A stretch of 64,000 nucleotides of DNA from Bog-756 sp036513075. GTDB taxonomy: Bacteria; Actinomycetota; Acidimicrobiia; Acidimicrobiales; RAAP-2. How positions within the stretch are numbered: position 1 is the stretch's first letter; each line of letters opens with the position of its first letter. The stretch spans positions 1 to 64,000 of the forward strand of contig DATBZS010000070.1 in assembly GCA_036513075.1 (NCBI GenBank). The letters run 5' to 3'. A model generated the notes under the pieces. That model did no database searches, was not told the DNA's origin, and saw only the letters and a list, made by a program, of their open reading frames with translations. The translations under genes and the position numbers were made by a program. Below are positions 55,662-64,000 of the stretch, piece by piece.

Positions 55662-56636
55662 ATGGGCGACGACGGAACACTGCCTGCCGCCGTGCTCTCG
55701 CGCCTCCGCTGCCCTACGTGCGGATCGCCGGTCATCGCCCTCTCGGGCGACCGGGGTGTCGAGTGCCGGAAGGGGCATCGGTACGACCGGGTCGGGGGCG
55801 TGCTCGACTTCTCCGGTGTGGCGTCGCCGAACGGCTCGACGGAGCGGACATTCGCCAGCTTCGGCTACGAGTGGAACGCCTTCGACGACGTGCGACGGGA
55901 GGACGAGTCCTTCGCCGAGGTCTACTTCCGCGACCTGGATCTCGACAGCCTGAAAGGCAAGATCGGGCTGGACGCCGGCTGCGGCAAGGGGCGCTACACC
56001 CGCTTCCTGGCCGAGCACCTCGACGCCGAGGTAGCACTCGACGGCTCGTCGGCGGTCGAGGCGGCAGCCCGCAACCTCGCCGACATCGCGGGGACGGCTG
56101 TCGTCCGTTCCGATCTCCGAGATGCCCCGTTCGCCCCCGAGAGTTTCGACTTCATCTCCAGCCTGGGGGTGCTCCACCATCTCGACGACCCGTTCGCCGG
56201 ATTCAAACAGCTCCTGACGTATCTCGCACCCGACGGCCAGATCCTGCTCTATCTCTACAGTCGGCCCGACACCGTGAACGTGCGGTCGATCGCACTCAGC
56301 GGCTCGCATGCCCTGCGCAAGATCACGACACGCCTGTCCCATCCCCTCCTGAAGTCCCTCTCCACCCCTATTGCGGCCGTCCTGTGGTGGACATTCGTCA
56401 AGCCGGGGGAGTGGGGGGAGGACCATCGGGTAGGCGTACTCGCCGACCTGCCGATGTACGGCTACCGGCGCAAGCCCTTCCGCAGCCTGGTGTTGGATAC
56501 CTTCGATCGCCTGAGCGCCCCGGTGGAGCACCGCTACGTGTGGAGCGAACTCCAGAAGTGGTTCGACGATACTGGCCTGGTCGTCGACGCCTCCCGGGAG
56601 GAGACCGGATGGTTCGTACTGGCCCATCGGCCGTGA
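55662..56636 (+). CDS. Methyltransferase with N-terminal zinc-ribbon-like motif
   Basis: 324 residues from ATG 55662 (an in-frame GTG lies at 55638). A CPTCGSPV...CRKGH segment at the N-terminus resembles the short zinc-binding leader of many Methyltransf_11 proteins in polysaccharide loci. IGLDAGCGKGRYTRFLAEH is SAM motif I and FDFISSLGVLHHLDDPFAGFKQL is motif IV-VI. The stop lies 13 bases before the next GT2 gene. Probably methylates a sugar in the repeat unit or at the chain end. Confidence 0.87.
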   Translation: MGDDGTLPAAVLSRLRCPTCGSPVIALSGDRGVECRKGHRYDRVGGVLDFSGVASPNGSTERTFASFGYEWNAFDDVRREDESFAEVYFRDLDLDSLKGKIGLDAGCGKGRYTRFLAEHLDAEVALDGSSAVEAAARNLADIAGTAVVRSDLRDAPFAPESFDFISSLGVLHHLDDPFAGFKQLLTYLAPDGQILLYLYSRPDTVNVRSIALSGSHALRKITTRLSHPLLKSLSTPIAAVLWWTFVKPGEWGEDHRVGVLADLPMYGYRRKPFRSLVLDTFDRLSAPVEHRYVWSELQKWFDDTGLVVDASREETGWFVLAHRP

Positions 56637-56649
56637 ACGAGGTGCAACG

Positions 56650-57492
56650 GTGGGTGTGATCTCTGACGAGCCGATGTCGGCCATGGCCGTGGTGCTCACG
56701 TACAACGCCCCGGCGTCCCTCGAGCGCTGCCTGCTGTCGATCGCCGCTCAGATCACACCACCTCAGGGCATCCTCGTCGTCGACAATTGCAGCAGCCCGC
56801 CGGTCGACCCGGGCGACTTTCCCCCGGGCCTGCCGCCGATCACCCTGGTCTGCTCCGATCACAACGGCGGGCCGGCCGGCGGCTACGCCTTGGCCCTCGA
56901 GCACTTCCTCAAATCCGGCTACCGCCACGCCTGGGTGATCGACGACGACATGCGCCCCGATCCGGAGTGCCTCGAGAGGTTGTGGGTGGTCGCGGCCAAA
57001 GATCCGGCCCGGGCCTTCGTCTTCCCCGTCAGCTACCAGCTCGACGGGACCTTCGGAGCATGGCCTTCGTGGTGCGCCTTCCTGGTGGCGCGGGAGATCG
57101 TCGAAGAGGTCGGCCTGCCCATGGCCGAACTGTTCTGGTGGGCCGAGGACACCGAGTACCTGCAGTGGCGCATCCCCCAGGCCGGCTATCCGATGCGGGT
57201 GGTGGGCGACGCCCTGGTTCGCCACGACGCCATCCGCCACGGCGAGGGTGTACCGGTCTGGAAGTACTACTACGAGGCACGCAACATGCTCTACGTGCAT
57301 ATGTACGTCAAGAAGCGGATCGGCTTCTACCCCCGCAACATCGCCAAACTGCTCGGCCGGGCCGTGCTGCGCGAGCACGGGGGGCGGTGGGTCCGCCTGA
57401 AGGCGATGGGCAGAGGCCTGGTCGATGGGGCCCGCGGACGGCTCGGCACCCAGTTCCCGATCGAGACCATGCAAGAGCGCACCTCGCCCTGA
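56650..57492 (+). CDS. Glycosyltransferase family 2 (GlfT2/rhamnosyltransferase-like)
   Basis: 280 residues. MAVVLTYNAPASLERCLLSI, ILVVDNCSSPP, HNGGPAGGYALALEHFL and AWVIDDDMRPDPECL give the N-terminal strand, nucleotide site, AGG motif and DDD metal site. FWWAEDTEYLQWRIPQAG is the late acidic motif. It resembles the enzyme at 51622 in layout. The GTG start is taken at 56650, 13 bases after the methyltransferase. Confidence 0.87.
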   Translation: MGVISDEPMSAMAVVLTYNAPASLERCLLSIAAQITPPQGILVVDNCSSPPVDPGDFPPGLPPITLVCSDHNGGPAGGYALALEHFLKSGYRHAWVIDDDMRPDPECLERLWVVAAKDPARAFVFPVSYQLDGTFGAWPSWCAFLVAREIVEEVGLPMAELFWWAEDTEYLQWRIPQAGYPMRVVGDALVRHDAIRHGEGVPVWKYYYEARNMLYVHMYVKKRIGFYPRNIAKLLGRAVLREHGGRWVRLKAMGRGLVDGARGRLGTQFPIETMQERTSP

Positions 57493-57649
57493 GTCCGACC
57501 GTTCGTCGGCGGCCTGGGCGGGCACCTCAGGGACCGGACAGCAGGCGTCGCCCTCCACTTACTCGGCCGCGGCGTCCTGGGACAAGTGCTGTTGGGCGCG
57601 CATCCACAGCGAGTTGACTGGCGGTCGACTGATCCGAACGGCAGTGTTG

Positions 57650-58576
57650 TCAGTTCGTGCGGCCTGTTCCGGTTGCCCGGGCGAGTGCCCGTGCCGCCAC
57701 CCGGAGCGGGAGACCGGGGTCCTCCCGTCGCCGGCCAATCCGGCTGGCCACCATCTCGCCGGCCAGGACGCCGGCTGATCCGAGATTGGCCGGATGGCGG
57801 GGAAGGAGTCGGATCTGGTCGCCGACCCCGCCCAGGTCGCGGGCGGTGAGGGCGATCGCCAGTTCGTGGTGAGCGATGCATGCCGAGGTCATGGACGAGC
57901 GGTGCTTGGCCACGAATCGCGCTTGGCGCTCCGCATAGTCGGAGGGTCGCGACGTGACCCGCTCATCACGGTGCTGGACGTAGCGATAGAGCGGGGTCGG
58001 GACCATGATCATCGGGGCCAGTTCAGCGCACCGCAGCCACAGGTCCCAATCCTCCGATGTGATCAGGTCGGTGTCGAAGTGGAGCTCGGCGGCGACGTTG
58101 GACCGCCTCGCCAGGGCGCACGGAACGGCCGGGACGTTGATCCACCGCATCAGGGCGGCGTTCGCCACGGCCGGGGGGCGAAATGTCACGAGTCGCCCGG
58201 TATCCTCGATCAGCACCTGGTGGTGACCGTAGACAATGCCGATGTCCGGTCCGAGCGCCCCTACGGCTGCGCTGGCGGCACCGGGCAACCAGGCGTCGTC
58301 GTCGTCGCAGAAGCCCATCAGCTCGCCGGATGCAGCGGTCATCCCCGAATTGCGGGCCGCGGCGGCTCCCTGGGACTGGTCGTTTCGGAGCACCACGATC
58401 CGGTCACCGGTCGAACACAACTTATCGAGCATCTCGGCGGTTGCGGGGGTGGACCCATCGTCGACGACCACGACCTCGATCGAGGGGTAGTCCTGGTCGA
58501 GCACGGACCGGACAGCGACCGCCAGCCGGTCCGGTCGGTTGTGGGTGGGGATCACGACGCTCAGTAGCTCGGACAC
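57650..58576 (-). CDS. Glycosyltransferase family 2
   Basis: 308 residues from GTG 58576 (VSELLSVVIPTHNRPDRLAVAV). VVVVDDGSTPATAEML is the nucleotide motif and MGFCDDDDAWLPG the metal-binding motif; TSEDWDLWLRCAEL is the late ED motif. The open frame extends far upstream into the aminotransferase gene but is not family-like there. It points toward the divergent-facing GT2 at 56650 with 157 bases between stops. Confidence 0.87.
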   Translation of the reverse strand: MSELLSVVIPTHNRPDRLAVAVRSVLDQDYPSIEVVVVDDGSTPATAEMLDKLCSTGDRIVVLRNDQSQGAAAARNSGMTAASGELMGFCDDDDAWLPGAASAAVGALGPDIGIVYGHHQVLIEDTGRLVTFRPPAVANAALMRWINVPAVPCALARRSNVAAELHFDTDLITSEDWDLWLRCAELAPMIMVPTPLYRYVQHRDERVTSRPSDYAERQARFVAKHRSSMTSACIAHHELAIALTARDLGGVGDQIRLLPRHPANLGSAGVLAGEMVASRIGRRREDPGLPLRVAARALARATGTGRTN

Positions 58577-58667
58577 ATGTACCTGTTCTTCACGCTGAAC
58601 GCAGTGCACGGTGTTGCACTGCGGCAGGATCGCCGGGAGGAATGGTAGTTGCCGGTGCGGTGAGGCA

Positions 58668-59795
58668 CTACCCCCTGGCCAGGCCGCGGACGACCTCGAC
58701 GACCCGGTCGAGGTCGTCGTCGGCCAGCGCCGAACCGGTGGGCAGGCACAGGCCGTGGGCGAAGATGCGGGCGCACGCCGCGCCGCCGAGTACCTCGTTG
58801 TCGGCGAACACCGGCTGCAGGTGGAGCGGCTTCCAGGTGGGCCGTGACTCGATGTCGTGTCCCTCGAGTGCCAGCCGGATGGTCTCGCGGTCGGTGCCGG
58901 CCACTTCGGGGTCCACGGTGATGCAGGTGAGCCAGTAGTTGGGCTCGCCATAGGTGGCAACGGGTAGGAACCCGACGCCGGGAAGATCGCCGAGGGCCTC
59001 GCGGTAACGGCCGTTGATCCGCCGCCGCCGGCTGATCCGACTGTCGAGGCCGGCCAACTGGGCACGACCCAGGGCGGCCAACAGGTTGGATAGCCGATAG
59101 TTGTACCCGAGGGTCACATGCTCGTAGTGGGGGCCCGGCTCACGGGCCTGGGTGGCCAGGTACCGGGCCCGTTCGGCCTCGTCGGCCGACCCGGTCACCA
59201 GCATTCCACCTCCGCTCGTGGTGATGATCTTGTTGCCGTTGAAGGAGAAGACGCCCATCCGCCCGAACGAGCCGGCCGCCCGCCCCCGGTAGGTGGCGCC
59301 CAGCGCCTCGGCGGCGTCCTCCACCAACGGCACTCCGTGGCGGTCACAGGCGGCCAACAGCCGGTCGTAGTCGCATGACTGCCCGTAGAGGTCGACGGTG
59401 ACCACCGCGGCAGGCAGCCGCCCGGCAGCCGCCCGGCGGTCGAGGTCCTCGGCCACCAGGTCGGGGTCCATGTTCCAGGTGTCGGGCGAGCAGTCGACGA
59501 ACACCGGTTTGGCCCCTTGGTAGACGACGGCGTTGGCGGTGGCGACGAAGGTGAACGAGGGGACCAGCACCTCGTCGCCCGGGCCGACCCCGATCATCAC
59601 GAGGGCCAGGTGGAGCGCGGCCGTGCCGCTCGACAGGGCGACGGCGTTGGCCACTCCCACACGCTCGGCGAACTCCGCCTCGAAGGCGTCCACGTCAGGG
59701 CCGAGCGGGGCGATCCAGTTGGAATCGAATGCCTCGAGCAGCATCCGTCGCTCCTCGGGACCCACCTCAGGCGGCGAAAGGTAGACACGGGTCAC
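58668..59795 (-). CDS. DegT/DnrJ/EryC1 sugar aminotransferase (PglE/ArnB-like)
   Basis: 375 residues. SSGTAALHLAL is the PLP-phosphate site, PLVEDAAEALGATYRGR holds the cofactor Asp160, and FSFNGNKIITTSGGGML contains the PLP lysine K189. These enzymes aminate 4-keto sugars on UDP. Its likely substrate is the UDP-4-keto-6-deoxy-HexNAc made by the CapD/PglF-type dehydratase at 35.2 kb. It overlaps the WecA-like gene by four bases (ATGA), and the GNAT gene overlaps in turn. Confidence 0.93.
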   Translation of the reverse strand: MTRVYLSPPEVGPEERRMLLEAFDSNWIAPLGPDVDAFEAEFAERVGVANAVALSSGTAALHLALVMIGVGPGDEVLVPSFTFVATANAVVYQGAKPVFVDCSPDTWNMDPDLVAEDLDRRAAAGRLPAAVVTVDLYGQSCDYDRLLAACDRHGVPLVEDAAEALGATYRGRAAGSFGRMGVFSFNGNKIITTSGGGMLVTGSADEAERARYLATQAREPGPHYEHVTLGYNYRLSNLLAALGRAQLAGLDSRISRRRRINGRYREALGDLPGVGFLPVATYGEPNYWLTCITVDPEVAGTDRETIRLALEGHDIESRPTWKPLHLQPVFADNEVLGGAACARIFAHGLCLPTGSALADDDLDRVVEVVRGLARG

Positions 59796-60754
59796 GGGGC
59801 GACCTCCTGGTCGGGGGAGAGGGCGCCGACCAGGCCGGCGGCGATCACGAGGCAGGCACCACCGACTACGTCGACGGTGATGGCCAGAGCGAGCGAGGAT
59901 TGGTGGAAGGCAACGATCGCACCGGCCGTCAGGATGCCCTGGGCGGCGATGTAGGCAGCACTGGCCGAGAGTCGGGGCCAGCCGCGCTGGACCAACCGGT
60001 CGTAGGGGTGGCCCCGGTCGCCGGTCGTCAGCGACTGGTGACCCCGGAGGCGGCGCACCACGGCGAAGCCCACTTCGGCGGCGGGCAGGGCCACCAGGAC
60101 GAAGGCGGCGACGCCGACGGTGGTGGTGTACCGCGGATCCCAGGCCAGTGCGAGGAGCACGGCCAGGGTGGTACCGAGCAGGTAGGCGCCACCGTCCCCC
60201 AGGTAGATCCGGGCCGGGGGCCGGTTGAAGAGCAGGAAACCGGCCAGAGCTGCGGCCAGGGCCACGCCCACCTGGCGCCCGGTGGCGACCAGCAGGAAGG
60301 CGAATCCCAACCCGGCCACGGCCACCGTTCCCCCGGCCAGCATGTCCAGCCCGTCCATGAGGTTGACGCCGTTAATCAGCAACACGGTGATCGCCACTAG
60401 GGCGACGGCGGCCACAGCCCCTGGCAGGTGCACCGGGCAGGTCACGACCACGGCCACCCCGATGACCACCTCGCCCGCCACCCGGACGAGTGGCGGGAGG
60501 TCGAACCGGTCGTCGGCCACACCGAGGGCGGTGGCCGCCACCAGGGGTACGGCCAGCGTCGGGTGGTCGGACAGCACCGCCACCAGGATGCCGGCCAGGA
60601 CGGCCAGTCCGCCGAGGTAGGGGACCGGCCGGGTCTGCTCCTTCAACGCGCCGGGCCGGTCCATGATGCCGGTGCGGGTGGCCACCACGATGGCCAGCGG
60701 AGTGAGGACCACGGTGACCGCGAAGGCGACAAGGGCCAGGGCGACGACGTTCAT
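59792..60754 (-). CDS. Undecaprenyl-phosphate sugar-1-phosphate transferase (WecA/MraY-like)
   Basis: 320 residues with about 10 membrane segments, from ATG 60754 overlapping the GNAT stop. GIMDRPGALKEQTRPVPYLGG is the N-terminal signature, DDRFDLPP gives the Asp-rich loop, LLINGVNLMDGLDMLAGG the catalytic NxxNxxDG(L/I)D motif and GDRGHPYDRL the His motif of the PNPT family. It should start the glycan by moving a HexNAc-1-phosphate onto undecaprenyl phosphate. The open frame upstream is inside the GNAT gene. Confidence 0.9.
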   Translation of the reverse strand: MNVVALALVAFAVTVVLTPLAIVVATRTGIMDRPGALKEQTRPVPYLGGLAVLAGILVAVLSDHPTLAVPLVAATALGVADDRFDLPPLVRVAGEVVIGVAVVVTCPVHLPGAVAAVALVAITVLLINGVNLMDGLDMLAGGTVAVAGLGFAFLLVATGRQVGVALAAALAGFLLFNRPPARIYLGDGGAYLLGTTLAVLLALAWDPRYTTTVGVAAFVLVALPAAEVGFAVVRRLRGHQSLTTGDRGHPYDRLVQRGWPRLSASAAYIAAQGILTAGAIVAFHQSSLALAITVDVVGGACLVIAAGLVGALSPDQEVAP

Positions 60755-61437
60755 CACGCGGCACCCACCTGGTTCCACTGCATGACCAGGGAGCGGGTGC
60801 CGGCGTGGAGCTCGAACTCTTCGCCGGCCACGAATCCGGCCCGGGCATAGAGCCCGATGGCACCGTGGTTGTCGGCGCCCACCACGACGTAGGCCGCGGT
60901 GGACTCCGAACTCGTCACCCGGTCGAGAAAGGCCCTGACGAGGGCCATCCCTATGCCCCGACCCTCGCGGGCGGGGTCCACGGCGATGGCCAGGAGCTCG
61001 GTGCCCCGTCCCGTGCCGGCCCCGTCGGAGGAGCCGTGTCGGAGGGTTTCGAGGACCCGGCGCCAACTCCGCACCAGGCGGGGGGCGGCGGCCAGGCCGG
61101 CGCCGATACCGTCCCTGACGAGGAACGACCGGTAGAGGCCGCCGACGTCGGTCGACCCGGCGATGAACCCGACCACCTCGCCTGACGCCTCCGCCACCAG
61201 GAGGAACGAGGACGAGGTCCGGACGATCCGACGGTAGAGGCGGGCCAGGAAGCCGGGCCCGAGGAACGAGAGGAACCCGTCAGCAATACGGTCGGCATGG
61301 AGGCGGGCGGCGGCCCATGCGTCGGCCTCGCCACCGGGGCGGATCGCCGCGGCCGGTTCCCCTGAAGCGGTCGGCTCATCCCGACCCCGTGCCCCGTTGG
61401 GCCCCATCCTCGTCTCCTCCGGCGCACCTGGAATCAT
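60754..61437 (-). CDS. GNAT-family N-acetyltransferase
   Basis: 227 residues. After a 30-residue polar leader, AAAIRPGGEADAWAAARLHADRIADGFLSFLG starts the fold. LLAIAVDPAREGRGIGMALVRAFLD is the acetyl-CoA motif A (R/QxxGxG/A) and GAIGLYARAGFVAGEEF is motif B. First gene of the coupled set GNAT-WecA-DegT, so it probably acetylates the amino sugar produced by the aminotransferase. The PglD enzyme known for this step has a different fold (left-handed helix), while WecD and PseH are GNATs. Confidence 0.86.
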   Translation of the reverse strand: MIPGAPEETRMGPNGARGRDEPTASGEPAAAIRPGGEADAWAAARLHADRIADGFLSFLGPGFLARLYRRIVRTSSSFLLVAEASGEVVGFIAGSTDVGGLYRSFLVRDGIGAGLAAAPRLVRSWRRVLETLRHGSSDGAGTGRGTELLAIAVDPAREGRGIGMALVRAFLDRVTSSESTAAYVVVGADNHGAIGLYARAGFVAGEEFELHAGTRSLVMQWNQVGAA

Positions 61438-61530
61438 CCGACGGCCACTTGGGTTGCAAGTAACCGAATCGCCAGTCTACGGCTGATCACGTCTTTTCGT
61501 TAGGTTCCCGATCAAGTAAGTTGGTCTGTC

Positions 61531-62466
61531 ATGGATACGAGCCAGGGGGGCGCAACTACGGGGCAGTACCAGCTGTCGCACCTGCGCTCCATCGAAGCCC
61601 AGTCGATGCACATCATCCGGGAGGTGGCCGCCGAGTTCGAGCGTCCGGTCCTTCTGTTCTCAGGTGGCAAGGACTCGGTGATCATGCTGCGGATCGCCCA
61701 GAAGGCCTTCTACCCGGGCCGGATCCCCTTCCCGGTGATGCACATCGACACCGGGCACAACTTCCCCGAGGTCATCGACTTCCGCGACCGGATCGTTGCC
61801 GAGCTGGAGGCCACCCTGCTGGTCGCCTCGGTGCAGGAGTCCATCGACAAGGGCCGGTCCACCGAGGAGTCGGGCACCGATCCTTCCCGCAACCGCCTCC
61901 AGACCCGCACGCTGCTGGACGCCATCAACGAGTACAAGTTCGACGCGGTGTTCGGCGGCGCCCGGCGCGACGAGGAGAAGGCTCGGGCCAAGGAGCGGGT
62001 GTACTCCTTCCGCGACGAGTTCGGCCAGTGGGACCCGAAGAACCAACGACCCGAGCTGTGGTCGCTCTACAACGGGCGCCACGGGGCCGGCGAGCACATC
62101 CGGGTCTTCCCGATCTCGGACTGGACCGAGCTCGACGTCTGGCAGTACATCGGCGAGGAAGGCCTCGACCTTCCGTCGATCTACTACTCCCACCGCCGCA
62201 ACGTCTTCCGCCGTGACGGCATGCTCCTGTCCGAGGGCCCCTACGTGAACCCTCGGGACGGTGAGGAGCTGTTCGAGTCGACGGTGCGCTACCGGACGGT
62301 CGGCGACATGACCTGCACCGGAGCCGTCGAATCGGCGGCAGCCACAGTGGACGACATCATCCTCGAGGTGGCAGCCAGTCGGCTGACCGAGCGTGGCGCC
62401 ACCCGCGCCGACGACCGGGTCAGCGAGGCCGCCATGGAGGACCGTAAGCGCGAGGGGTACTTCTGA
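61531..62466 (+). CDS. cysD: Sulfate adenylyltransferase subunit 2
   Basis: 311 residues. The PP-loop FSGGKDSVIML is at about 43-53, PVMHIDTGHNFPE and FGGARRDEEKARAKER follow, and IYYSHRRNVFRRDGM is near the C-terminus, all diagnostic of CysD. It makes APS from ATP and sulfate in a complex with the GTPase CysN. Divergent from the GNAT gene across 93 bases; a promoter is expected there but no convincing pair is seen. One-base overlap with cysN (TGATG). Confidence 0.96.
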   Translation: MDTSQGGATTGQYQLSHLRSIEAQSMHIIREVAAEFERPVLLFSGGKDSVIMLRIAQKAFYPGRIPFPVMHIDTGHNFPEVIDFRDRIVAELEATLLVASVQESIDKGRSTEESGTDPSRNRLQTRTLLDAINEYKFDAVFGGARRDEEKARAKERVYSFRDEFGQWDPKNQRPELWSLYNGRHGAGEHIRVFPISDWTELDVWQYIGEEGLDLPSIYYSHRRNVFRRDGMLLSEGPYVNPRDGEELFESTVRYRTVGDMTCTGAVESAAATVDDIILEVAASRLTERGATRADDRVSEAAMEDRKREGYF

Positions 62467-63719
62467 TGGAACTGCTCCGGTTCGCCACGGCCGGCTCGGT
62501 CGACGACGGCAAGAGCACGCTGATCGGTCGCCTGCTCTACGACTCGAAGGCCATCTTCGAGGACCAGCTCGAGGCGGTCGAGCGGGTGTCGCTCCAGCGC
62601 GGTAATGACTACACCGATCTCGCCCTGCTGACCGACGGTCTGCGGGCCGAGCGCGAGCAGGGCATAACCATCGACGTGGCCTACCGCTACTTCGCCACCC
62701 CTGCCCGCAAATTCATCATCGCCGACACCCCCGGCCACGTGCAGTACACGCGCAACATGGTTACCGGGAACTCGACGGCCGACCTCACCATGGTGTTGAT
62801 CGACGCCCGCAAGGGGATCGTCGAGCAGACCCGGCGCCATGCGTTTCTGGCATCGCTCCTGCGGGTGCCCCACCTGTTGGTGTGCATCAACAAGATGGAC
62901 CTCGTCGACTACGACCAGGCTGTCTTCGACCGCATCTGCGCCGAGTTCACCGCATTCGCCAGCCGGTTGGACATCACCGACGTCACCTTCGTCCCGATCT
63001 CGGCCCTGGTAGGCGACAACGTCGTCACCCGGTCGGCCAACATGGCCTGGTACGAGGGCACGTCGCTGCTTCACCACCTGGAGACGGTGTATATCGCCTC
63101 GGACCGGAACCTCATCGACCCCCGGATGCCCGTGCAGTGGGTGATCCGTCCCCACGCCGCCGAGTACCACGACTACCGCGGGTATGCCGGCCGGATAGAC
63201 GGGGGCGTCTTCCGGGCAGGCGACGAGGTCATGATCCTGCCGTCGGGCCTGACCACGACGGTGGCCGGCATCGACACCTACGAGGGACCGGTGGAGGAGG
63301 CTTTCGCCCCGATGTCGGTGACCATGAGACTGGCCGACAACATCGACGTGTCCCGGGGCGACATGATCTGTCGGCCCCACAACAAACCCACCGTCGGCCA
63401 GGACCTCGAGGCCATGGTGTGCTGGATGACCGACAAGCCCCTGCAGGTGGGCGACATGATGTGGCTGAAGCACACCACCCGATGGGTGAAGTGCGTGGTG
63501 CGGGACCTGCACTACCGACTTGACGTGAACACCCTGCACCGCGACGAGGGCGCCACCACGCTGACCCTCAACGAGGTCGGGCGGGTCGCCCTGCGAGTCA
63601 CCCAGCCCCTCTATTACGACCCCTACCGTCGCAACCGGTCGACCGGGTCGTTCATCCTGGCCGACGAGGGCTCCAACGTGACGGCCGGCGCCGGCATGCT
63701 GCTCCGCCCCGACAACTGA
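62466..63719 (+). CDS. cysN: Sulfate adenylyltransferase subunit 1 (GTPase)
   Basis: 417 residues of the EF-Tu-like fold. G1 is GSVDDGKST at 10-18, followed by EREQGITIDVAYR, G3 DTPGHVQYTRNMVTG, G4 NKMD and two beta-barrel domains. It ends without the fused APS kinase found in some CysNC proteins; the kinase is encoded separately just downstream. GTP hydrolysis drives APS synthesis by CysD. Confidence 0.96.
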   Translation: MELLRFATAGSVDDGKSTLIGRLLYDSKAIFEDQLEAVERVSLQRGNDYTDLALLTDGLRAEREQGITIDVAYRYFATPARKFIIADTPGHVQYTRNMVTGNSTADLTMVLIDARKGIVEQTRRHAFLASLLRVPHLLVCINKMDLVDYDQAVFDRICAEFTAFASRLDITDVTFVPISALVGDNVVTRSANMAWYEGTSLLHHLETVYIASDRNLIDPRMPVQWVIRPHAAEYHDYRGYAGRIDGGVFRAGDEVMILPSGLTTTVAGIDTYEGPVEEAFAPMSVTMRLADNIDVSRGDMICRPHNKPTVGQDLEAMVCWMTDKPLQVGDMMWLKHTTRWVKCVVRDLHYRLDVNTLHRDEGATTLTLNEVGRVALRVTQPLYYDPYRRNRSTGSFILADEGSNVTAGAGMLLRPDN

Positions 63720-63730
63720 GCATCCGGCCG

Positions 63731-64000
63731 GTGGCGAAGGCAACCAACATCACGTGGCACGAGGGCGCCGTGTCCCGCGATGAGCGGGCGGCGCTGATGG
63801 GCGGAAACGGTGCGACCCTGTGGTTCACCGGCCTGTCGGGCTCGGGCAAGTCGACGGTGGCCACCGCGGTGGAACAGCGCCTGGTCGGAACCGGTCGTGC
63901 CGCCTACCGCCTCGACGGCGACAACCTCCGTTCCGGAATCAACGCCGACCTCGGGTTCTCCAAGGAGGAGCGGCTGGAGAACTGCCGTCGGGTGGCCGAA
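63731..64000 (+). CDS. cysC: Adenylylsulfate kinase, N-terminal part (cut by window end)
   Basis: Ninety codons from GTG 63731 to the window edge, in frame throughout. WFTGLSGSGKSTVATAVEQRL carries Walker A at about 34-42, and YRLDGDNLRSGINADLGFS is the APS-kinase DGDNLR motif. It phosphorylates APS to PAPS, the sulfate donor for the three sulfotransferase-family proteins at 52.6-55.5 kb. It starts 12 bases after cysN. Confidence 0.93.
   Translation, partial: MAKATNITWHEGAVSRDERAALMGGNGATLWFTGLSGSGKSTVATAVEQRLVGTGRAAYRLDGDNLRSGINADLGFSKEERLENCRRVAE

Overview
This 64 kb window is very GC-rich, has many GTG starts and is densely coding on both strands with many 1-8 base gene overlaps. That style, together with a PASTA-domain Ser/Thr kinase, an NAD-dependent DNA ligase behind a cysteine desulfurase-mnmA pair, a gatCAB operon and SCP2/SDR genes, points to an actinobacterium. 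Class Acidimicrobiia is my best guess, by inference only. I see no rRNA, tRNA, CRISPR array, insertion sequence or phage gene.

The left half (1-30 kb) is mostly housekeeping and metabolism. In order it holds an aldehyde dehydrogenase tail and an SDR, a divergent SDR/TetR pair with twin operator-like repeats, an MFS exporter coupled to an acyl-CoA ligase, and a succinate-semialdehyde-type dehydrogenase. The run cysteine desulfurase-mnmA-ligA follows. Next come a secreted protein made of two nearly identical 207-residue repeats, a PASTA kinase, a small Cys/His protein, an orphan D12-class DNA methylase, an SDR with a 14-helix MFS transporter, an SCP2 protein, and an esterase with gatC-gatA-gatB. 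A secreted GH43 enzyme, a methyltransferase, a CDF metal exporter and a DUF218 protein close this half.

The right half (about 29.4-64 kb) is one large cell-surface glycan locus. It encodes nucleotide-sugar enzymes: a UDP-sugar epimerase, a UDP-HexNAc 6-dehydrogenase, a CapD/PglF-type 4,6-dehydratase, a DegT aminotransferase and a GNAT acetyltransferase. It also encodes a WecA-like initiating phosphosugar transferase, a Wzz-like protein with a ruined kinase domain, a polytopic membrane protein of polymerase type, and three GT4 and four GT2 glycosyltransferases. An AsnB-type amidotransferase, a deacetylase, methyltransferases and a Wzm/Wzt ABC exporter complete the set. Three sulfotransferase-family genes lie in the locus, and the window ends in cysD-cysN-cysC, which makes their donor PAPS. 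The simplest reading is a pathway for a sulfated, possibly uronamide- and aminodideoxysugar-containing surface polysaccharide exported by an ABC transporter. A LuxR-type regulator with degenerate GGDEF and receiver domains sits at the left edge of the locus.
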